A stretch of 64,000 bases of DNA, taken from NCBI GenBank assembly GCA_022695795.1, contig MU404086.1:337173-401172 (forward strand), given 5' to 3'. Made by a program: the position numbers and the translations under genes. Under the pieces are notes generated by a model that saw nothing but the letters and a program-made list of their open reading frames with translations, was not told the DNA's origin and did no database searches. Of the stretch, positions 54,190-64,000 are shown one piece after another. This DNA is from Biscogniauxia marginata. Taxonomy: Eukaryota > Ascomycota > Sordariomycetes > Xylariales > Xylariaceae. Every line of letters begins with the position of its first letter. Position 1 is the stretch's first letter.

Positions 54190-55559
54190 CCTGGGCAGGA
54201 GAGAAGAAAGGGTTTGCCGGTGGCGGGTCAGAGGCGGCGACGATGAGGGTGAGGGTGAGGGTGAAGGTGAGATATGATGATGATAGGAGCGATGCCGGTG
54301 AGGGAGGTGTAACAGTAGTGATGGTGATGATGATGATGATGATCGGTGATGATGAGAAGAGTAGCGCGCGTGACAACGGCAGTAAAAATAAGAATAAGAC
54401 CGGGATGACGGAGAGGACGATAACAACGCTATTGAAGTGGCGGTGTTGGTAGTGGTCCGGCAGGGAGTGAGCTTTGTCGTCATGATGAAAGAAGGGCGCG
54501 GTTGGGTCTTTTATTCACCCCCCCTTCTTATACCAATGACTAACAGGTAAACCAACTATAACTCGCTTAGTTAATACAAGTAATACATACACACAGACGC
54601 ATACGCTTCTCTTAAGCAAATAAAAATATTATATATATACCTATAGTTACATACTTTTATTTAATGGATATCGTTAAACCAGAATAAAAAATCAATTGGC
54701 GCGGCAGGTGGGTTTGGGTATACAACAAACAACCAAAGGTCATGTAAGAAAGAGTTGTTGTCATCTGAGTGGTTGTATGTACCCCGTATGGGTTGTCGTT
54801 GTTGTATGTAGTGTAAACTGTAAGTTGATCCTCCACAACCCCCCACCCCCCTTTTTTCGTTGGCTAGTATAAAAAGTCATCAAGCCGGCTTAGGTAGGTC
54901 TAAGCCGCAGCCGGACGAACCCCCCTCCTGCGATAACGGTGCTTGTGCTCCCCCGATAATAAGCGGCCGTAGCCAAACCTTGTGCGAGCTGGTGATTTTC
55001 TATCTCGTAACTTATCGGTAATAGATAAAACTGAAAGGGCGCGCGTGATCGATTGGCAAAGCCATTTACTAGATCACGTAGGTTACCTCTCGGACGGTCC
55101 AATCTTGCGGGACGGGAGCTGATTGGTTAGAATGGAGGCGGACAGCATTTCTAGTGTGACTAGAAGGGCGCATGTCATAAGTATGGACAACGTCGATGTG
55201 GGTACTAGGTATAGATATGTAGCTTGGTATGTAGTGTATTGATTGTTGGTGGGTAGTATATACCGATATAGGCCGACTATCGCTGAATTGAGTTTGCACT
55301 CAACGGCCTTATGTATCTATGCTCTAATCCGGGATTCTATAAACTTCATCCAATATCTCGTTCTAATCCGTACTCATCACTCGGCCACTTCGTGCACTCA
55401 TGATATCCTGTGCTGTGTAACTAATCATTAATGTGCAGTTTCCCGTCCCGCTAAAAACAAATGCAATGAATTAGTTTCTTTTGTATGGCCGTGATAGTGT
55501 GAAAACGCCGTTGTGATGCAACCGAATAAGATATGTACGTCGTGGTCCTCGTCGCTCAG
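54190..55559. other. Intergenic with microsatellites
   Basis: Upstream region of ARO8 and 3' flank of the CRH gene. GGTGAGGGTGAGGGTG-type, TGATGATGATGATG and GGTAGCGGTAGCGG repeats occupy about 54165-54360. The reading frame of ARO8 continues open through them, so an extended N-terminus cannot be ruled out. No other gene seen. Confidence 0.6.
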
Positions 55560-57024
55560 CTAAAGCATTATATACAGTGTCGAGACCATCAGGGATATTG
55601 CAAAAACAGCGCCGACTCCGACCGTAGACAAGCGCTCGGGAGCACTGCTGTCCGGAGCCTCGGGCACGGCCGAAGAAGTCGAAGTCGCAGTGGGGACGAC
55701 GGGGAAGCCCTGAGAGTCCAACGTCTTGGACTGGGTGGCAAATCCCGTCGGTGCGGTCACCGTCGTCATCGATCCCTTGCTGTTGTAAGTTGTAAAGGTC
55801 TCAACACCAGAATCTCCAGATCCCTGCGATGGTTGCGACTGCGAAGGGTAAGGCGAGGGAAGGTCCTATTAAAGCTATTAGCACTTAATCTTATAAAAGA
55901 TGGCCATTCAACGCCGCGGCGAAACGCGGAACCGGGCCGCCCGGAGTTATGGGTCATGAACATACGTACAGTGGCCGAGCTCGACGGCACTATTTTGCCC
56001 TCCGACGTCATGACCCAACCTGACGGCAAGCTATCAGTCGACCCTTGCGTGCCAGAACCACCGATGCCTCCAGCCGGCACGTTGGCGGTCGCCGTTGAAG
56101 TCGCGGCACTGGCGACAGCAGTCGTAGTCAAGCCGCCCGCGCCATTGAGGTTACCGTTCACCGAGCCACCCTCAGCTTGGATCGACTGCCAAGAACCGGA
56201 AGTATCGCCGTACGTGTATGAGCTTCCCGTACTATAGTCCGTAACCTTGAGGCTCTGCACGACCATACTGAATGGGCCTTGAGTATAGTCGGTCGGACCG
56301 CGCGCCCACCCGATCGTGCCTTCGGGGTTGCTTGGATCCCCGCCGGCCCAGACGCCAAATTTAATTTGCATAGGGGTTTGGGGGTACTGATTCTCTTCGG
56401 CGTCGTCATAAGTCAACGTTCGCACGACCGTCTCGCCTACAGTCCAGACGATCCTCTCGTTGGTCCAATCTATCACGTAGGTGATGAACTCGCTCTGGCT
56501 GTTCGGTGCCGGGTTGAATTGACCGCGGTTATAGGAGCCCGTGATACCCTTGCCGAAGTAGTTGGTCTGCACCTCGGAGTCGTCCGCACCCAGCCATTCG
56601 TTGTCGATCTCGTCGAGACAATCGGACTGTAGAACGAGCGATGACACTATGCCGGCGCCTGGGGCAGCTTTCATGGTTATCTCAACTCTGCCAAACATTA
56701 TATAGAAGACGGAGGCGAGCTGTGGCGCATCGCCGCTCTTCGCAACGGTAAAAGTCACCCCGTCCGAGCCGTACGTCGGCGTGCCGCCCGATGCAGTGAA
56801 GGAGTTGACTTCGCCCTGCGTAAAGTCGACGTCGATAGTCATGCCGAGAGCAGTATCTGGAGGACAGGCTAGAAAAGATTAGAACCGGAAATCCTTTTTT
56901 ATTTATTTTAGCAAGACTTACTGGCTTGTAGAGGATTACATGAACTCCATGTCTGGGCTACAGCTTGGTGTGACAGCAACGCAGCCGTTGCCGCCACTGC
57001 AAACGGTCGCCTCGAGAACCGCAT
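55560..57024 (-). CDS. GPI-anchored CRH-type chitin-glucan transglycosylase (GH16)
   Basis: Exons 57024-56922, 56868-55970 and 55865-55560 give 435 aa. A signal peptide (FAVAATAALLSHQAVAQ) leads to a GH16 domain with catalytic E121-I-D123-N-E125-W in DEIDNEW, the arrangement of Crh1/Crh2. A Thr/Ser/Ala/Gly-rich linker follows, and the C-terminus is hydrophobic (STVGVGAVFAISLMVSTLYIML) after a small-residue stretch, as needed for a GPI anchor. The enzyme links chitin to beta-1,6/1,3-glucan at the wall. The last intron has a TGCTAAT branch site. The family usually carries a CBM18 chitin-binding module before GH16 in Crh2-type members; none is present here, so this is the shorter Crh1-like form. 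Confidence 0.93.
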
Positions 57025-60000
57025 CGTGGAGGTATGTGTGTATGTATGTATGTGTGTATATGCCTGCAGGAGAAAGTATGCAAGAAGGGGCAGGGATATA
57101 GTAGAGGAAGAGAAGAGGAAGAGAAGAGAGATGTAAGACTGATGGTGTCAGTCACTCGACTTGGCTTAGCACACGTTGACTACGCCTACGATATCCAAGA
57201 AGGCGTCGAAGCTGTCCAGTCAGGAGTTCGGATTACAAGCCCTGAGCCCGGGCGTGACGATTGTGTCAACGGATATACAAAGCTGTTGTCCAATAGGGCA
57301 GAGCAGGCTGCATGAGCATGCAGGAAGCAAGATTCCTCTTGTTCGTTTTCGGGGTAAGATCTAGCAAAGTGAGACAGAAGAAATGGGTAACCTTAGGAAT
57401 ATGGATGTGCAAAGACGAGATTTATTGGCTGTCTGATGGCAGAGGGGGAAGGGATAGATAGAGCGAGAAAGAGGAAAGAGAAGAAAAGAAAGATCGAGAA
57501 GTCCAACCACCTGATATTGCACATGATGCATCGTCATCACGGGCATCATGGCCTTAGCTGTCTGCATCTTGGAACGGGTAGTACGGCAGCATGGGTAGAG
57601 CCCTTGTCCTGGACCACGAATCGCAAGCGGGCCGACCAGGGTTTCCGGCTGCGATTGGTGATGTTGTATGGATGATGAGTTGGCCTGGTAGCATTTCGTG
57701 TTGCGCCGTACGAGAAAAAGAGCGCTCGAGGGAAGAAAGGCGGCATCTGTGAGGGGGAAAAGGTTTAGCGTCTCATTAGCGGACTCGAGCCGTCGCCGAG
57801 TCGCGAGTCGCAGCCAAGCGAGGCTGGTCTAACCTAGCTGGTCCGACCTACACTACACTAGACCCCGCTAGAAAACTATAATTTAGGGTGGCTGGTACAC
57901 TACGGGACATATGCCGGTGGCTGGTGTCCAGGAGGTAGTTGTCTATGTAAGCCTGTTTTTTTCCTTCTGACCCGACCCACTAGATCTCTGGGCGGTCACC
58001 TACCAAGAGATCCTCGAAGCCGAATTCCCGGATTTTGACCCCCTGAATATGCGATCCATTCCCTCCCCCCCCTGTTTATTATTGAACATATGACATAAGT
58101 CATAGCAATATATACAATATCGTTCTTGATATAGATATTTCCCTTTTTCCTGCTACCGTGCTTTTCAGCCTCACTACGTACCTACGTAGTCCTCGTTTCA
58201 TCCCTTTCTATCTAGGTATATACCTCAGGTAGCTTAGCTTAGCTCAGCTCAAGTGAAGAAGAAAGGATCTCTCTCTCTCCTCCAACTTTCTTACCTATCT
58301 ATGAGTTTCTGGAATATACTACTATACGTGCTTGGCTAGAAGAGCATCATACCAAACGAAACTTCCTCTAACTCGCACTCGTAAAACATCGAAAGCACGC
58401 ATATTGGACTGTGGAAAAAAAGGCACGAAGTGTGGCTTATATTCAAAAAAGCAGTCTATAGAAGAAGCCCCTGTGATTGACTGGCTTGCCTTAGGCAGTC
58501 TCAGGGGCCTATGCTTGTGGTGCGAAGCAATGGAGGGGACGACTGGCTACACGACGCCGTATTCTGTCATCTCATCTCATATCCATATCCATATCCATAC
58601 CCATGCCTTCCTTGCCTTGTGCCGATGTATTCCCGACTCTACAATCTGTGAGAGAGTCCTCTATGAAGGTAAATGCCAAAAACATAATAGCCAGTTTGTG
58701 TCTGTGTGTGTGTTTGAACGCCCTATTTCCATCCTTTTATAATCCAAAAGATTTTTTTTTGCCCATCCGTTCTAATAACAAGTCAACACACTGGCAGATC
58801 TTCAAATACTGCCATTGAAGCAGTTACCTCCCCCCCCTTTTTTTCGGACATGCCTTCGGTTTGGTGGGAACGTAAAAAAAGGAGTTTTTTGTGACTCCGC
58901 ACAGACCCATTCTACCCGAGCTATAGTAGGAGAGGTACTGAATATATCTCTATCATACAGTAGCAATAGCTTGTGTAGTCAGTGACGAGTCTGTCGAACA
59001 CTGCTATCTCGTCAGGACTTCCGAGGGTGGCTGCCGTGTCAATTGATCAAGTTCTCTCTCTCTCTCTCTTTTGTTTTAGACTCTACCATCCAATCGCAAA
59101 CCACAGAAACTTCTAATCAGGATAGAGTGAAAAGGGATGGCCAGATCTCGTTTCACTAGTCTCAATAATATAATAGTCAAGGAACTAGACTGCTGCTGTT
59201 ACTACTATTGATGCTGTTTCTGCTGTCTGCGAAATGGTCTCTATTCCCGTCAACATGCAAGCAGTGTAGCATAGCCAAGCACGTCTTGTCCCCTACCTGT
59301 CTAGTGAAGTGGTAGGAGAGGTAGCAGCTCGAACGTTTGTCTGTATTTTCTGGTGCCAAGAGCCTGAGATGCAGACTGTTGTGTGGTTGCTCTCTTTGGA
59401 TGAATCTCGTCTTGCCGTATAACCGTAAATAAACTCCGATACTTTAATGTATAGGTGTAGAACTACCCGTAGGAAGACCATCGTCTAGGCTTCGTCGAGA
59501 TATATATGTACATGTCGACGAGATTGTTGACCGAGTCCAAAGAGGAAGGGGGGAAGAAATACCTTCCATAATGATAGATATAGATCCTCTCGGTGCGTTG
59601 TAAGTTTCAGCCTCTGCATTGCTGCATCCGTATTTGATGAAGTGTTGCTTCTAGTATATAACCAAATAGACGAAGATGCTTTGGGGACATATAACTAGGC
59701 AATGCCGTTTCCGGAAAGAAGAAATAGGAACATGGCGTCTTGGTATATGGCCCCATCTTATTGGGGCTAGAGCATTACTGTCTTCACGTCAGCATCCATG
59801 GTTCGTATAGCGATGAACGGTCCTCACAGTCCTGCGGCCTATTGGCAACATCGTTGGGCCAAGAACTAGGCCATAATGCCTAGACTGGTTCCTGGGCATG
59901 GGTCCATCCTTCCAGTAATCCGGTAACTCCTGTAACAATCATGAAAAAAGACAAAGACATCCAAGGATCTTCCATCCGGGAATGAAATCAGACGGTCCAT

Positions 60001-60195
60001 ATCTGAAATGGTAGTTATCCCGGGCCAGAAAACGACAAGCTTCTCCTCCTTCCTGGATGAATGGAAATGACATGGGTAGGAAGCACAACGAAATTTACTT
60101 GCTGAAACGCGCTTCCCGGCATTTGTATTGCTACACTAGTGAGCAGAGGAAGCGAATTAAAATGCCTCTTCTCTCGCCGGCACGATGATGGGATG
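57025..60195. other. Long intergenic region, no gene seen
   Basis: 3.2 kb upstream of the CRH gene and downstream of the next minus-strand gene. It has TATGTATGTATGTGTG repeats near 57030-57060, a GA-rich tract (57100-57135, 57465-57500), CATATCCATATCCATAT units near 58577-58600 and (CT)n runs near 58270 and 59055-59070. No exon with codon character or family similarity was found on either strand. A non-coding transcript cannot be judged from sequence alone. Confidence 0.5.
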
Positions 60196-61020
60196 TCAGA
60201 CGGACATCCGGCCTCGGCTGATATCTTCATCCACGGATTGATCCCCTCGAGTTGGGCTATCCACGAAAAAGCCTCGGGTCCAATGATCCCATGATGATGG
60301 AAGGCTCTCAAGTTCACCAGCTTGCAGTGATAGATCCGACGACCTCTCACTCAATGGATGGGGAAGACCTTTCTCGGCGCCCTGCATAAATGCCAGTGTC
60401 CTGTCGGGATTGTTTTCCTTGATATCCAGGTGAGTCCTAGTGTCTGGCATCCCCGGCAAAGTACGGCCATATGTTGGCTGCCCTGGCCGGGCAGTCGAGG
60501 GCTGGGTTCTGAGGAGATACTGGGCTATCAGGTCTCTGTACTTGTCAAGTCCCAAAGCCACAAGGCTAGTAAACATCGCGAGAAGGGGTATGCGGTCTAA
60601 GAAGAAGACCACCGGGATATCCGTCCAGAAGAAGAACAGCCCTACGGATGTTGACACCATTACCAAGACCGGACAGAAAAGCCTATAAGCTTCATCAGCC
60701 CTGTGTACTGGGATACAGGGCGAAGAAGCACTACATACCTCGTGACTACCCTCCAGTGAAGAAGATTGTGAACGAGGAATGAAACAGAAAAGATACCGAT
60801 CGTGCTAACATGGTCAACGAGGCCTGCTGTCAAGGGTAGTCGTGGGAGAAGCTTCTTACAGGTAGTGGTAGAATGGGCCCGTATACTTAATGTTCGGGAA
60901 AACAAGAGCTGTTCCCATCATAAACCCGAGGGATATGACCTCCACTAGGTTGATTATTCCGGGGAACTTCGACTCGGGGCAGGCAGGCCTCGTGCCCTTA
61001 TAGAGTTGCGTGTCGGACAT
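60196..61020 (-). CDS. Unknown multi-pass membrane protein (237 aa)
   Basis: Exons 61020-60860, 60804-60739 and 60682-60196 join in frame. There are about four hydrophobic segments: INLVEVISLGFMMGTALVFP, TIGIFSVSFLVHNLLHW, LVMVSTSVGLFFFWTDIPVV and LLAMFTSLVALGL. The cytoplasmic-type C-terminal tail is about 100 residues, polar, with many Arg, Asp and Pro. The donor of intron 1 (GTAAGA) and its acceptor were chosen by phase; an alternative acceptor 23 bases upstream breaks the frame. I do not recognise the family. Its neighbour across a 1 kb gap, in divergent orientation, is also a small membrane protein of unknown function. Confidence 0.6.
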
Positions 61021-61995
61021 GATAGATGACTTATTACACACCACCAAGTTTTTCAATAAAGACTCCTATACGTCGCCGGGTCGGTGATCGTGGATGATGG
61101 CAATAAAACAACAGGGTCGAGTTTCAAAAAAGGTTGGGTCATATATATTAGGCATATATTTTTATAGGCCTACTAATGAAGAGAATCTTGGGCTGTGGGA
61201 GGGAGTAGGGACTCGGCGTGGACCACATTCCACTTTGCTCGCCCACATCCTCTCCGTCCAGGACGTGCTTTTAGGCAAATCCTGCTCTTTACTTGCATCA
61301 CCTAGGTGTTCGCATAATTATGTAGGAAGCCGAGCGACCGCAGGATACAATGAACAATCTTGCATGCGTTGCGGCCCAATATTGGACATCGGCGCCGGCG
61401 TGTGACGGCAAATAGACGCTCGCGAGGCCTCCGTCGATATTAAACATGCAGGTTCTATCACTGGCGCTGGTTGCCTTTTTCCACTTCCTCTAGGCACCCG
61501 AAGCCTCGTTCTTCTCGCTGCTTCTCATTGGTGAATCGTCATATGCAAGTCAGCCTCGCAGTCTGCCTACCGAGCAGTTGGGACTGTGACTCCAACTGCG
61601 CCTCTTGCAGCCCAATGGTGTATTCTTTAGGCAACTCTGCATGTTCCCGGCGAGCATGTGACGCAGCATGGAGTCACAAAGTTGTGCTGGCTCAGCTCAC
61701 CGAATCAGGCTGTGCAGAAACGTAGATAGTCACACCATATTCGGTTGTAAGACCCGTTGCCCGATCAGACACTGTACCGAAGGCTGGTTCCAACCAGATA
61801 ACCATAGTGATACACTCATAGAGTGAGTCTGCGAAATTTCAGCGACCCAAATCAGGAAATTCAGGAGGGTTATAAGGACCCTAGAATGCTCGATTGATGT
61901 CCGCGGCTATCTGAACTCAGAGGTTAAGCCCCTTATGTTGGCCTTCAACCTTGCACAAATGAATTCAGCGCCAACCTCTGTTCATATATCCACAC
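61021..61995. other. Divergent upstream region, no gene seen
   Basis: Between the two small membrane protein genes. ORFs at 61094-61405 and 61471-61725 have no domain or codon support and were not called. No clear TATA box was recognised. Confidence 0.5.
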
Positions 61996-62601
61996 ATGAT
62001 TTCACCATCGTGCCATACATCTATACCCCCGGCGAAAGAGCCTCCCATGCTGAACAATATACGGTCTTCGAGAATGTCAATGCTATTGGAAATAGTTGAG
62101 CTGATTCCCGCCGTCGCTAGCTCGTTAGTTACCACATGCTATATTTTACAGGAAGAATCACCGGTAGACAACCCCCTGGGGCTGGCTCTGACTTTATCAT
62201 TCAGTTCACCGTGCTGACAACTTTAGTCTTTGCCATTCCCTGATTCGGACGACGTCAGTATAGCTCGTTCCATCTTCATTAAAAATACTTCCCCGGGACT
62301 GGTGCTCGGCTCCTGCCTGGTACTAGGCTGTTGTCTGTCATCTTACGCACATCGACGGCGAAGACAAGATCAATATCAAACGACTGTATTCGCCGTCTGG
62401 GTTGTGTGGGCGATTCTTGTTAGCTGGAGGGTTGGATTTAGTGCTGATATGATAGCCTTGGGTGTCGTACCGTGGGCACTCTGCGTAGCGATGCTAAGTA
62501 GCATGCTTGGACACTCTTTAATGCGCTGGAGGCGACTGCGCAGGAAGAGTGAGCGATGGAATGACAACAGATTTGAGAAGGAATTAACGTTGAGGGGTTA
62601 A
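61996..62601 (+). CDS. Unknown small membrane protein (180 aa)
   Basis: Two exons, 61996-62163 and 62227-62601, joined across a 63-nt intron with donor GTAGAC, branch GTGCTGAC and acceptor TTTAG; the join keeps frame. The N-terminal part holds one hydrophobic stretch (IVELIPAVASSLVTTCYIL). The second exon has three more, GLVLGSCLVLGCCLSSYA, FAVWVVWAILVSW and MIALGVVPWALCVAMLSSM, then a basic Arg/Lys tail (RWRRLRRKSERW). A second Met at 62047 is an equally good start. No homologous family was recognised. The gene lies 170 bp from the start of an AT-rich RIP-like block. Confidence 0.5.
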
Positions 62602-64000
62602 AAGTTCGGTCTGGCATAGATGGAATCCCGCACAATAAGTAATATCCCTAGTCTGTTCGAGTCATTTGTATACGTTAATCCGAGTTGTCAAAAGGCAGGC
62701 ACAAGGTCCGTATACATATGTTATGAATTATGAAATCTACAAAAGGAAAAAAGGAAGGGAGAAGAAGAAAAACCTAATAAATATCTATTAAATACGTTAA
62801 TCGTATTTTATTAAACGCTTTATAATATTCCGCGAAGTGACAAACAATATAATTATTAAGTATTTAATTTATTCTAGTTTTTAATTATAAAATAAGTTAT
62901 AATACTTCTTTTTAAATTTAATTTTAAAAAATTAATTAAAAATTATATTTTATATTATTTATTATAATAACATAAAAAGGTTTAAAGTAATAGTTAATTT
63001 CCTAGTTTATTAACGAAAATATTAAAGGTAAAAAAAAAAGAAATTTAAAATGACCGTTAAAAACTATTTATATAACTTAAATATATATAGGTTTTTTAAG
63101 CTTATTATTTTATAATAAATATAATAACGGGGTACGTTATTTATTATCTTGTTATTAAGCTTAGTATTATTAAGCTGTGGTATTATTAAATTATTATTAT
63201 TTATATAATAAATAATAATTTTAAAACTTTTTTAAAAAATTATTATTATTAAATATAACGTTTTAAATATAAAATATATAAATAAAAACGAAATTTTATA
63301 AAGTTAATTATTAAAAATAATAATATTTTTAAATATAACGTGTCTTATAAGCGAGTAAGCCACATAAGCGAGTGGGTTACTTAATTTCTTATATAAAATC
63401 GACTTTTTTAAAAATTCATAACTTTGCGCATAAAAATCATAAAACTCTCGGACCTTTTTTATTAGTTATATAATTATAAGGTTTAACTAAAAATAAAAAA
63501 AATAAAAAAATAAAAAAGAAATATATAAAGAAATACGTAAAAAGGTCCGTGCGTTTTGTTTTAATTTTAGTTTTTACGCGTTTTCTTTTCGCGTTTCTTA
63601 AAATTAATTTTTTTAAATTTTACTTTTAATTAAACCTTATAATTATATAACTAATAAAAAAGGTCCGAGAGTTTTATGATTTTTACGCGCAAAGTTATGA
63701 ATTTTTAAAAAAGTCGATTTTATATAAGAAATTAAGTAACCCACTCGCTTATGTGGCTTACTCGCTTATAAGACACGTTATATTTAAAAATATTATTATT
63801 TTTAACATCGTTTATAAACTAGTAAATTATATAAATAAATAAGTTAATTATTATAATTATTATAATTTTAATTATTAAAAATCGTTTATATAATATTAAA
63901 ATTAATGTGACGAACCTCCCTGTGTGTTCCTAGTCAGCTGACTTCACAGGTGAGTACGTACCGGGTTTTCTTGGTTTGAAGGTAACAGTGGGTTGAGATT
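62602..64000. repeat. AT-rich RIP-like block at the window end
   Basis: From about 62770 to 63905 the DNA is almost only A and T with no ORF, like the block at 21.3-24.3 kb. It contains the long palindrome described separately. Normal composition returns at 63907. The last 90 bp are too short to assign. Confidence 0.8.
63311..63805. mobile_element. 495-bp foldback element with 175-bp near-perfect inverted repeats
   Basis: Arms 63311-63485 and 63631-63805 are reverse complements with one mismatch (GCGCAT versus GCGCGT). The 145-bp centre is AT-rich and contains GGTCCGTGCG...TTTTTACGCG, a partial copy of arm sequence. Each arm has the direct word TAAGCGAGT twice. No transposase is encoded. It is best described as a MITE-like or foldback element; the exact ends and any target-site duplication are not certain. 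Confidence 0.75.

Noticed and set aside
61094..61725. Plus-strand ORFs of 103 and 84 codons between the membrane protein genes
   Set aside because: No domain, no start context, and Ser/Cys/Arg composition like random sequence.

Overview
This window is nuclear DNA of a filamentous ascomycete (Pezizomycotina, most likely Sordariomycetes). The evidence is short 48-120 nt introns with GTAAGT/GTGAGT-type donors and CTAAC/TAAC-type branch sites, fungal-specific families (Eaf6, Nab2, a CRH wall transglycosylase, an F-box/JmjC protein), and almost pure A/T blocks typical of repeats mutated by RIP. No tRNA, rRNA, CRISPR array or prokaryotic operon was seen.

Layout. 0.8-19 kb is mostly housekeeping: a CCCH/DUF1771/Smr protein, an F-box/JmjC protein divergent from eIF4A, an intronless coiled-coil protein, dipeptidyl-peptidase 5, NuA4 subunit Eaf6, a Myb/SANT-like low-complexity protein, and a PWI/RS splicing factor. 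19.7-32.6 kb is an accessory island: a small secreted protein with four CX3C pairs, a 3 kb RIP-like AT block enclosing a diverged 120-bp inverted repeat, a secreted DUF3472-like protein, a sequencing gap, and a divergent pair made of a coiled-coil/VWA protein and a zinc-ribbon-like/ankyrin-like/Clp-type AAA+ ATPase. 33.9-57 kb returns to metabolism and cell wall: protoporphyrinogen oxidase, Nab2, mitochondrial aldehyde dehydrogenase, GH20 hexosaminidase, a CYP52-like P450, an Aro8-type aminotransferase and a GPI-anchored CRH transglycosylase. 57-64 kb is gene-poor, with two small unknown multi-pass membrane proteins and then a second AT-rich block holding a nearly perfect 495-bp palindrome.

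Exon structures were built by hand from splice consensus and reading phase. Every multi-exon model given here closes in frame. Several genes work in the same broad process: Smr/CCCH protein, eIF4A, PWI/RS protein and Nab2 in RNA metabolism and translation; GH20 and CRH enzymes in wall chitin turnover. The strongest candidate for something undescribed is the VWA/AAA+ divergent pair at 27.9-32.6 kb, followed by the palindrome at 63.3-63.8 kb and the CX3C-repeat secreted protein at 19.8 kb.
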